Source: Bifidobacterium breve (GTDB lineage Bacteria > Actinomycetota > Actinomycetes > Nanopelagicales > Nanopelagicaceae). From it: a stretch of DNA of 64,000 nucleotides. The position numbers and the translations under genes were made by a program. The stretch lies in the NCBI GenBank assembly GCA_945885625.1, contig CAMCYS010000004.1:17825-81824 (forward strand). Direction: 5' to 3'. Positions 17,378-30,000 of the stretch are shown here, one piece after another (position 1 is the first letter of the stretch; each line of letters opens with the position of its first letter). The notes under the pieces were generated by a model. It did not search any database, was not told where the DNA came from, and saw only the letters and a program-made list of their open reading frames with translations.

Positions 17378-18493
17378 ATGGCTAAGAAGTTAATTGTCCA
17401 TGCTGGCTTTCATAAGACCGGCACCACAGCTCTACAATCTTCTTTCTTTGCAAATGTAAACGAGTTAGCGAAATTTGGCATTAACTATCCGCAAGTTGGC
17501 GGGAAAGCTCAACATAAAGCGATTTATTCTTTAATGGGAAAAACTTGGGGCTGGGAAGACCGTGGCGGAGTAATGTCCAATGATAAGAAGTGGAAGAACC
17601 TCTTAAAACAGGTGGCTAAAGCAAAGAAAACCAGTCTGATTAGCTCAGAATTTCTCTGCGAGCTAGATGAAGAGCAGATCGCTAAGTTTAGGAAAGCTTT
17701 AGGTGTCGCTGATGCCCAAATTTATTTCACAATAAGGCCACTTCTTAAAATTATCCCTTCGGCATATCAGCAACATTTAAAGATTGGCATAAAGAGCGAT
17801 TACGAAAAGTGGCTTCATTCAATTTTGGACGAACCTGGTGTATCGACGATTACTCCCTCGTTCTGGGTCAGACATACCCATGCCAAGGTGCTAAGCAAAT
17901 GGATTGCGGAATTCGGAGCCGACCGGGTCACGCTTATTGTGGTTGATGAAGCTAAACCTGAGTTTATGTACGACACATTTAGTGAACTACTTGGACTGCC
18001 CGCTAAATTCTTAAAGAAACAAGAGAATCAAGATAGCAATCGCTCGCTATCGTTAAATGAGATTACCTTGTTAAATCGCATAAATCGCAAGTTTCCCAAG
18101 CGTCGCAGTTGGCATGACTATGAAACCTTTATTCGTAATGGTGCAATCAAATACTTAACAAACAAAGTTGTGCCAGCCCAAGATGATTTACGCTTGTTAA
18201 CTCCACAATGGGCAGTTGATAAAGCAAAAGAAATCTCAGCTAATAGTGTGGCTGATATCAAGAATTTGGGTATTCGTATTATTGGCGATCTAGATACTTT
18301 TGCTGATGCCAAGGTACCAGTAGGCGACAATCCACCGATCGAAATGATTCCAGTAGATCTTGCTGCACAAGCTTTAATCGCCTTAGACTTGCGAGTAGTT
18401 GAGACATTCCCAAAAAAATGGATATTACAAAAGTTGTGGAAAATGACAAAGCGCGATCTCAAAAAATGGTTAAAGAAAGTGGCTAAGAAATGA
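17378..18493 (+). CDS. Sulfotransferase-like protein (paralog of 39553-40647)
   Basis: LIVHAGFHKTGTTALQSSFF (5'-PSB-type loop), FTIRPLLKIIPSAYQQHLK. Confidence 0.75.
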   Translation: MAKKLIVHAGFHKTGTTALQSSFFANVNELAKFGINYPQVGGKAQHKAIYSLMGKTWGWEDRGGVMSNDKKWKNLLKQVAKAKKTSLISSEFLCELDEEQIAKFRKALGVADAQIYFTIRPLLKIIPSAYQQHLKIGIKSDYEKWLHSILDEPGVSTITPSFWVRHTHAKVLSKWIAEFGADRVTLIVVDEAKPEFMYDTFSELLGLPAKFLKKQENQDSNRSLSLNEITLLNRINRKFPKRRSWHDYETFIRNGAIKYLTNKVVPAQDDLRLLTPQWAVDKAKEISANSVADIKNLGIRIIGDLDTFADAKVPVGDNPPIEMIPVDLAAQALIALDLRVVETFPKKWILQKLWKMTKRDLKKWLKKVAKK

Positions 18494-19413
18494 TTACAAT
18501 TCCAGAGACTGATTTAGTCGTTCACCCACTTTGTCTCGGTACAAATGTCTTTGGCTGGAGCGCTGATGAGACAGAGTCACGCCAAGTTCTAGATGCCTAC
18601 GCTTCACATGGTGGAAATTTCCTTGATACAGCCGATGTTTATTCGCAATGGAAGCCTGGCAATCAAGGTGGCGAATCTGAAACGATCATTGGCAACTGGC
18701 TAACTAAACGCGATCGCAGCAAAGTTGTGGTTGCTACTAAAGTTTCAATGCTTAACACTCGCCCAGGGCTATCGGCTAAGAATGTTTTGGCAGCTTGCGA
18801 TGATTCTTTACGTCGCCTACAGACTGATTACATCGATATTTATTACTCGCACCGCGACATAGCTGAAACACCAATGGAAGAAACCCTTGGTGCTTATGCC
18901 GAATTAATCGCAGCCGGTAAGGTGCGTTATATAGCGGCTTCACAACATACAGGTGCGCGCTTACAACAATCTCTAGACATTTCAGCAGCTAATGGGTTGC
19001 CTTCATATATTGGCTTACAAGATCAATACAACTTGATTTATCGCCAGCTTTTTGAATCTGAACAACAACCAGTACTTGCTGCTAACCATTTGAGCGCAAT
19101 GCCTTTCTATGGATTAGCACGTGGCTTCTTATCCGGAAAATATCGCCCCGGCGTGAAAGTTGAATCAGTTCGCGCCGAAGGAGTTGCTGAGTTCTATAAC
19201 GACAAGAACTGGGCAGTGCTGGATAAAGTGCGTGAGATCGCTAAAGATCGCAATGTGCCTGTAGCTGCAATCTCGTTAGCGTGGATACGTTCAAACCCGC
19301 AGGTCAGCACACCAATCGCGAGCGCACGTACAGTCGAGCAACTTGAAGAAATCGTGCAGGTTGTTGAGCTCAGCACCGATGAGCTTACGAGCCTGAATTC
19401 CCTTTCGGCCTAA
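18490..19413 (+). CDS. Aldo/keto reductase
   Basis: LCLGTNVFGWSADE, NFLDTADVYSQW, YIDIYYSHRD, LSGKYRPG. Confidence 0.92.
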   Translation: MITIPETDLVVHPLCLGTNVFGWSADETESRQVLDAYASHGGNFLDTADVYSQWKPGNQGGESETIIGNWLTKRDRSKVVVATKVSMLNTRPGLSAKNVLAACDDSLRRLQTDYIDIYYSHRDIAETPMEETLGAYAELIAAGKVRYIAASQHTGARLQQSLDISAANGLPSYIGLQDQYNLIYRQLFESEQQPVLAANHLSAMPFYGLARGFLSGKYRPGVKVESVRAEGVAEFYNDKNWAVLDKVREIAKDRNVPVAAISLAWIRSNPQVSTPIASARTVEQLEEIVQVVELSTDELTSLNSLSA

Positions 19414-20868
<1,455 letters not shown>

Positions 20869-21002
20869 TTCTTACCCGCTTGGGTGATTTCTTAGGGTGA
20901 TATAGCGCCATAAAGGCTCATTAAGTCACCCTCATTATTCGTTGCTACTTACGCTTATCACCTCGGGTTTTCCGCCTACAAGTGCGCAATAAAGAGGTAT
21001 CA

Positions 21003-24000
21003 GTGAATCTTGTTTGGCGTCGCAAGAAGAAGATTCATGCGCGCCCAAAACTTGCAACTCTTTTAGCCACGACCCTAATTTCAGGGCTATTTGTTTCAAT
21101 TCCCATGCCTGCAATTGCAGCTGCATGTAATCCAACATCGACAACTGCTTCTAACGGCGACACGATTCTGACATTTACAACTGTTGGTACTTGTGATTGG
21201 ACTGTCCCTGCAGAAGCTACACAAGCGCAGGTATTGATCGTAGCCGGCGGCGGTGGCGGCGGCGATTCAAGAGATTATCAAACTGGCGGTGGCGGTGGTG
21301 GCGGCGGTTATTTTCAAGCTAACAATTTAGCAATTTATGGATCTATTGCAGTTTCTGTTGGCGCGGGTGGAACGGGTGGCGCTAACAGTGCTACTTCTAA
21401 TTCAACAAGTACTTCAAGAGGAAGTGCTGGCGGTGATAGTTCATTCGGGACACTAAAGGTCGGTGGCGGTGGCGGCGGTAATTCATGGAATTACACATTG
21501 GGAGCGGCTGCAATGTCAGGAACTGGTGGCGCTTCATATCTTACGGGTGGTAACGGCGGTGGCGCTAGATCAAGACCCAACCCTTCAGCGGCAACCCAAA
21601 GTGGTGGAAGCGGTGGCACACATTCAAGTTCTGGAATTCTCTTTTTAGAAACAACTCTTACAGGCACTGCTGGTGCCGCTGGTAATAATTCAAATAGCGG
21701 TGACTATGGAACAGGCGGCGTTGGCGGCTCCATTGCATCAGCCAATCGCACTTCGTCAATTAGTGGTAGCTCTTACGTATATTCGCACGGTGGCACATTC
21801 AAGTGGTCTACCGGTGCACAAACATATGGCTCTGGTGGTGACACTAATTATCTTGGTGCCACTGATGGCAATGGTGGAGGTGCGGGATTTCAAGGGATTG
21901 TAATAGTTCGTTACAGCCAACCACCAGCAGGAACTTCCGTACTTTCCTTTAACGCCAATGGTGGTACAGGTAGCGACGCATCAAGTGTGCTAACAACAGG
22001 AACTGCCGGAGTTGTTCCTAGTAGTACAAACATTAGACGTGCTGGTTTTGAATTCAATGGCTGGAACACGGTTGCAAATGGTTCAGGTGATCCATATGCC
22101 TTAGGTGCCCCAATCACAATTAGTGCAAATACAATTTTGTACGCACAGTGGATACGTATTCCTGGCCCAAGTTGTGCAGCGGGTGTTGGTAAAGGTGGAG
22201 TTCAAGCTGCAACTCTTGAATTAGCCCGAGGTGGTCATGGTTGCGTTGGCATTAGTTACAAGCAATCTAATGGAACCTATACAACGATCACATTTAATTA
22301 CACAGGTGCAGATCAAAGTTGGACTTCTCCAGACGGTGCAACTTCTCTGACTTTCTTTTTGATTGGAGCTGGCGGCGGTTCTAGTACCCTTAGCGGAAGT
22401 GGCTCGGGTGGAAGCGCCGGTTTCTCAATTGGAACATACGCAGTTTCTGCACAAACAACTTTCAAAATAATTGTTGGCCAAGGTGGTTATTCACTTGGAA
22501 ATGTAAGTACCTATGGTGGCGGCGGCGCAGGTGGTGGTGCCGAAGGTGGATACGGAAGTGGCGGCGGGCGTTCAGCAATCCGATTAGGAACTGGTTCAAC
22601 AGATTTAATTACCGCAGGTGGCGGTGGCGGTGGCGGCTACAACAATTTCTGCGGCGGCGGTGGCGGTGGAAACGTCGGCGGCGATGCTGCGAAAAGAAAT
22701 AGCGTTGATGGCGGCGGTGGCACGCAAATAGCAGGAGGTGTTGGTGGTTATTCAATTAATAACTTACCTGGCACAGTTGGTAGTGCATATCAAGGCGGAA
22801 CTGGGCGCGATGGTAGCGGCGGCGGCGGCGGCGGATACTTCGGCGGCGGCGGTGGTGGTGACAATGCTGGCGGCGGCGGCGGTTCAGGCTTTATTGGTGG
22901 CGCAGGAATCACTAATGGATCAACAGTTGCAGGAACATGCGGAACTGTAGGAAACTCTGCTGCATTCGTTTTTAGTATTACTTACGACGGTAATCAAAAT
23001 ACTGGTGGCACAGCCCCAAGCGGCATAGAAATAAATGCTTTGACATCAACAACTGCTGCAACAAACTCTGGCAGTTTAACAAGGACTGGTTTTACACCTG
23101 CTGGATGGAATACTAGAGCTGACGGCGCAGGAACAAACTATCCATTCGGATCTGCGATTACTCCATCAGGTGACACAACTTTGTACGCGCAATGGAATTC
23201 AACGATTACTTACAACGGCAATGGCCAAACATCGCTGATAAGCACTGTTCCTGCGCCAACAACAGCAAAAGGCTCTTCGAATACAATTTTAGCTGCACCG
23301 ACAACATTGCTTCGTACCAACTTTGTTTTTGACGGCTGGAACACCGCGGCTAACGGATCAGGCACTTCCTACGCATCCGGCTTAACTACTTACTCTTCAA
23401 CTGGCTCGACAACACTCTATGCACAGTGGAAAGCTGTGATTACCTTCAATGGAAATACAAACTCGGCAGGAAGCGCACCAACAATTGTTAATACCACAAC
23501 TTCAACGATTACTTTGCCTGGCAATACAGGATCACTAGCAAAAACCGGATATTCATTCTCAGGTTGGAATACCGCAGCAGATGGCTCGGGTACGACATTT
23601 GCAGTTGATACTTCTTATACAGTCACAGGTACAACTACTTTGTACGCGGCATGGACCCCAAGTAATACTGGTTTAACACCTAATTTCAAAGCCGATACAA
23701 CTGCGCCAATTGGCGTTCTCGCAAGCACCGCATATGTAATTAACAACGTTTACGCTGGAACTACAAATGATCTAATACTTTCAGACCTGCCAGATAAAAT
23801 TCAGATAATTGCTTCAGTAGCATCTGGAACTTTAGCAATCACCACAACTACTAATCTAACTTTGCCTACTGGTTATCAAAGTACGCTGAGTACTGCGGCT
23901 GCGAGAATTTCATTTATTGGAAACGTCACTGATGTAAATGCAGCTCTTGCAACTTTGAGATACACGGCTGCGGCTACGGCAGCAAGCGGCAACATAACTG

Positions 24001-27000
24001 TTATTGCGGCATATATAGGACTGGCCGGAACTTTCCGTTACAACACAACAACACCAGTTGATTTCTCGAATCAATTCCCGGCACTAACTAGGACGATTGC
24101 CATCGGTGCTCTAGTAGCACCTACTGCGCCGACGCTGGCAACTGCCTCTGACACTGGTACTTTGAATAACGACAAGATAACTAATGACAATACACCAACG
24201 ATCAATCTTGGTGGCTTAACTGTCGGTGCAACCGTTACATTGACAGCAACACCAGCATCTGGGCCAGCAGTAACTTGTACTTTTGTTGCTCAATCAACCT
24301 CAAGTTCATGCACTTTTGCAACGATGCTTGATGGCACTTATTCAATTGCCGCCACGCAAACTCTGGGTGGAACCACAACCGGAGCTTCTACCGCCTTAGC
24401 AAATGTAAAAATTGATACGGTTCGCCCAACAGTTACTCTAAGTTCAACCTCAATAACTTCTGGTGGAAATTCTCTAGCGACTCCTACTGCCCCCTCCAAA
24501 AATTACAACATATCTGCGACATTTACTGAGGTTGTTAACGGTTTTGTAATCGGTGACGTCACAAAAAATACAGAATCAACGGGCTGGTCGATAACCACAA
24601 CGGCACTGTCTACCTCAGCCCTTGCTGCTTATACTTTTAACGTTGCAAATACAACGGGCGCTGGTAATGCGGCCGGAAAACTATATTTATCTGTTGCCGA
24701 GGGTGTTGCTTCAGACGTTGCAGGTAATACGAACGTGGCAACAACATCAAGTTTCATTATTAATACAGTTATTCAGTTAACCCTTACTAATGAATATCAA
24801 GCAGGAATTAACCCAGTGGTCGGTGGAAACAATGCCACCGTTGCGCAAACTACTAGTGGCCAGGCTTTAGATATTTCTGGCCAAGCAGGTGTAACTCGGG
24901 CAAACCACACATTTGCTGGCTGGTCTTTAGTTACAACTAACGGTAGTGGTGCAGTTATTCCATCACCGTTTATTCCAACTGTGCCAGTAAAGCTTTACTC
25001 ATCGTGGACACCAAATAATTATGTAGTCACCTATAACGCTAATGGTGGAAATGGTGCACCAGCAACTGTTTCTCAGAGCTTTAATTATGGTGGCACCGCA
25101 CTAGTTCCGTCGGCGATTGGAACTCTAAATCGCACAGGTTACAGGTTCGATGGTTGGAGTACCACCCAAGTTGCTTCAGGAACTATTTATTCAAACCCTA
25201 ACGACACTTCTATCGTCGGCACTACGACAAAGACATATTCACCTACAGCTTCGATAATCCTTTACGCAAAGTGGACTGCACTCCCATTTGCAGTTTCCTT
25301 CAATGCCAATGGTGGCGCCGGAACCAAGCCAAACTTAGCGATCGTTGCCGGGACAGCTTCAACAATAGTCACGAACACTGAAATCACCAGAGCTGGCTAC
25401 ACATTCACAGGCTGGAACACCGCAGCCGATAACACGGGTACTACTTATGGAAATACCGGCACAATTACCGCTTATTCCAACGTGGTTTTATACGCGATCT
25501 GGGTGATTAAAGCGCCAGCAGTTCCGACCGTTAGTGCTACTGCTGGAAACGGCGAAGCGACGATTTCAATTACTTCATCTTTGCTAGGTACGAGCACAAA
25601 CGGGGCACCAGCTTCATTCACCATAACCGCACTTGATTCAAGCGGTGCAGCTCTTTCACCAGCTAAAACTTGTACTGTGATTACACCAGCTACAAGTTGT
25701 GTAATTACTGGGCTTAGCAACACAGTTGGTTACAAGTTCTCAGCTACCGCGACTAACGCTGGCGGCACTTCGACTGCAGGCGCTGCATCGACTACGGTGA
25801 CACCGGCAGGTTTTGGAGTTACTTATAACGTTGCCGCTAATGGTGGGACAACCGCAACAGCGAGTGCGACCTTTAATGCCGGCACCCCACTTGTTCTGCC
25901 AGCGGCAACTAGAAATGGTTACACATTTGCGGGTTGGTACAGCGCAGCAAGTGGCGGAACTTTAATTGGTCCAGCTGGAGGCGCATATTCACCAACTGCT
26001 ACGGCAATTGTTTACGCGACATGGACAGCTATTACTTACGCAATCACTTATAACGGCAACGGCAATACATCTGGAGCCACACCTGCCAATGGTGCTTACA
26101 CAAGTGGCGGCACTAATTACAGCATCCTTGGCGCGAATACTTTAGTGAAAACTGGTTATGACTTTGCCGGTTGGAATACCGCCGCCGATGGAAGTGGCAC
26201 AGATTATGCAGCTGCTGCAACTTATTCGATCTCGGCCAATTTAAATCTCTTTGCTAAGTGGACTGCCACAAATTACACAGTTACCTATTCGCTAAACAGT
26301 GCAACTACTGGAACGCTACCAACTCAAGGTACAAAAACAATTGGTCAAACTTTCCAACTTGCTGCCGCTACTGGAATTACTAAGACTGACTTTACTTTTG
26401 GTGGCTGGTCAGATGGCACAAATACCTACACCGCGGGCACTAACTACACAGTCGGTACCGCGAATGTGACGCTTACAGCAGTCTGGGTAGCCACTTACAT
26501 CATTACTTACGATAAGAATGGTGCAACTACCGGAACTGCCCCAGCGCTCACCAGTTATGTAACAGGTGCAACTGGCATTACCTTGGCTGCGGCTGGTGAC
26601 TTGCTTAAGAGCGGTTATACATTCGATGGCTGGTCAACAACCCCAACTGGCACCGCAGTTTCATCGCCATACACAGTGAGTGCTAACACAACACTTTATG
26701 CCAAGTGGGCGCTTTCAACAATAAATATTAATTTCGCAGCTGGAACCGCAAATGCAGCTCCAGCGTCACCCGTCGCGTTGCCGACAAATACCAGCGCAAC
26801 ATTCGGTTCGCTTTATCAACTTCCAAATTCTTCAACAGCCTCTGTATCTGCCGGCGGAAATGTATATGTGTTTTCCGGTTGGTCAGATGGAAGCGCAACC
26901 TATCAACCTGGCTCGCAATACCGAATGACCGCAAACGTTCCAACATTTACCGCACAATGGAATCGTGTTTACGATGTTCGCTATGTATTAGGTGGCGGAA

Positions 27001-30000
27001 CATCGACCGATGCAAACATTGCTAACACTGATAGCGAATGCGTAACTTTAGGTCTCTGTACAGATGGTCAAATTATTGAAACTTCTATTGCGCCGACTCG
27101 CACTGGTTATGACTTCGCGGGCTGGGTAGATCAAAGTGGTGAGACTGTCGCGGCGGCATCTAGTTATACAGTGCGCGACGACCATTACATTCTTTTTGCT
27201 ACTTGGACATTTAAGAGCTACAACATTATTTTCGACGCGCAAACTGGTTCTGGTGCACCAGCAATACAAACTGGAAATCTGGGGCAGATTGTTAGTTTGT
27301 CAGCGACTGCACCAACGCCACCTGCGGGCCAAAACTTCTTAGGCTGGAATACCGCAGCTGACGGTTCGGGTAATTCTTATGGTGCGGGGGCCCAACTAAT
27401 TCTGGGTGCTGACAACGTAACGCTCTATGCCCAGTATGCCGCAGCCACAATCATTGTTATCTACATTGGCACTCTAACCAGCGGCTCACTACCTGCTGCG
27501 CAAAGTGCTGCAAGTGGATCAAGTATTCAGTTAGCCGCAGGTACCGGTTTTACTCGCACTGGATATAACTTCGCCGGTTGGTCAGATGGTTCGCAAGTTA
27601 TTGCAGCGAGCACCTCTTACCAAATGCCAGTTGTTAACACTCAATTAACTGCGCAATGGACAGTCGCGTTACCTAATACGCCAGCTGCGCCAACTGCAGT
27701 TGCTGGCGATGGCAACGCAGTTGTAACTGTTAACCCAGGAACTGGCAGTGGTGGCGATGTGGTTTCTTACACAATTACCGCATCCCCTGGTGGCGCTAGT
27801 TGTACCGTTTATGCGCCAGCTCTTACTTGCACAATTTCACCGCTACCAAATAACACCACATACACTTTTACAACTACCGCTACAAATGCAACTGGAACAA
27901 CTTCTTCTTCGCCAGCCTCGACTTCAGCAAAACCACTCGCTAAACCTGATGCACCAAGTAGCGTAATTGTGACCGCTTCAAACGGAGCCGCGACCGTTTC
28001 TTTCACAGCACCTGAGAATTCTGCCGAATCAGCACCAACTAAGTACACAATTACTTCATCCCCTGCTGGCGGATCTTGTGAATTAACTGCACCATTCCCA
28101 AATCCATTAGCTTGCAACATAACCGGTTTAACAAATGGAACTGCGTATACCTTTACCGTCGTTGCCGAGAACGCACTATTTACTTCAGATGCTTCAACTG
28201 CTTCTCTTGCGGCTACCCCAAAAACCTTGCCAGGTGCACCAGGGATAAGTGCCTCATCAAGCGCATCCGGTACTGCAACAATTACGGTCACTGCACCCGC
28301 AAGCAATGGTGGCTCTGCAATTACTGGCTACACAGTTACTTCTTCACCTGGTGGCTTCACTTGCACGGTGGCACCTTCAGCTAACCCATTAGCCTGTGAC
28401 ATCTCCACGCTAGTAAATGGCACTTCTTATACCTTTACCGCGGTCGCGACCAACATTGTTGGCGATTCGATAGCTTCCAGCGCTTCGACATCATTGATTC
28501 CACAAGGTCCGGCTTCTGCGCCAACTACGATTTCTGCAGCAGCCGGGGATGCCAAAGCCACCATAACTTTCAGCGGCGCAGTGACAAACGGCTCGACAAT
28601 TACTGGATACACAGTGCAGGCATATGACAGCAACGGTAGCGCCGTTGATGGCTCGACTTGCACGGTAACAACTTCAACAGGGGGCGGCTCTTGCGAAGTA
28701 ACAGGGCTTGCCAATGGTTCGAGCTACACATTTAAAGCAGTCACTAATTCGACAGCCAACGGTTCGTCACTTACTTCGGCTGCATCGATTGCAACATCGG
28801 CAATCATGCCGGCATCGGCGCCTGATGCACCAACTGATCTAGAAGTTACTTCTGGCACTGGCAAGGTAACTGTTACTTGGACCGAGCCATCAGCAAATGG
28901 TTCAGTAATTCTTAGCTATACAGTTCAAGCTTATGATGCTTCGGGAAATGCAGTTGCAGGTGCGACATGTACTGCAATCGCACCAGCTGTAACTTGCGAT
29001 GTATCAACTAGTTTAGTTGCTGGAAATAACTACACCTTTAAAGTAATCGCCACAAATGCGATCGGACCTTCATCGGCTTCGACTGCTTCTCCAGCTGCTG
29101 CGATTAACGCTGCGCCATCGGTTCCACTGTCAGTAACTGCAATTGCCGGAAATGCATTAGCAACGCCATCATGGGATCCACCAGCAAATATCAATGGATC
29201 AGCAATAACTGGTTATACCGCAACAGCATATGACGCGAACAATGTTGCTAGGGGTACTTGTACTTCAGTAGCTCCGGATACAACCTGCGAAATAACCGGT
29301 CTGACAAATGGCGCTCCTTATACATTTAAAGTCACTGCCACTAATGGAATTGGTACCTCACTAGCCTCCTTGGCTTCAGCTGCCGTGATCCCATCAACAG
29401 TGCCAAACCCACCAACTGCAGTATCTGCCGCACCTCTAGACGGTGGTGCAACAGTTTCATTTACCGCACCTGTTAACAATGGTGGGTCTGCAATCACTGG
29501 TTATCTAATTATCGCCAGCAACGGAGTCACAGGAACGGGTGCTACTTCACCTCTGAACATTTCAGGTCTCGATAACGGAACCGCTTATACATTTACAGTA
29601 AAGGCATTGAATATAAATGGTGAATCAATTGCCTCGGTTGCTTCAACATCAGTAACACCAGCTGCCATAGTTCCGCCAACTGTAAGCACTGAAGCAAAAC
29701 CAACGGGTGTTCCTTACACAGGATCTACATTGACTGCAGCTCTGACATTTACGGGTGCACCGAATCCAACTGTTACCTATCAATGGGTTGCCTGCACTTT
29801 AGAAACTGATCCTTCAACATGTACCGATATTGCTGGCGCAACTAGTACAACTTTTACCTTAACCTCTGCTCAAGTTGGAAAATATCTTGCGGTTAAAGGT
29901 ACCGCAACCAATACAGGTGGTTCGATTACTGAGATATCTCCAGTAACAGATCTAGCTACCGCTGCCCTAACCATTGCTGCCCCAAATAGCGGAATCAACG

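Noticed and set aside
20894-20932. Hairpin upstream of the giant gene considered as a c-di-AMP-type riboswitch
   Set aside because: I could not find the conserved core expected for that class; kept only as an unexplained hairpin.
21237-22905. Repeated GGCGGTGGC blocks considered as a CRISPR-like array
   Set aside because: No constant repeat length or unique spacers; they encode polyglycine in frame.
27809-28306. 165-aa and similar minus-strand ORFs (25472, 28427, 30017) inside the giant gene
   Set aside because: Low-complexity Val/Ala/Pro/Gly-rich antisense readings of the Thr/Ala-rich repeat gene; explained by codon composition.
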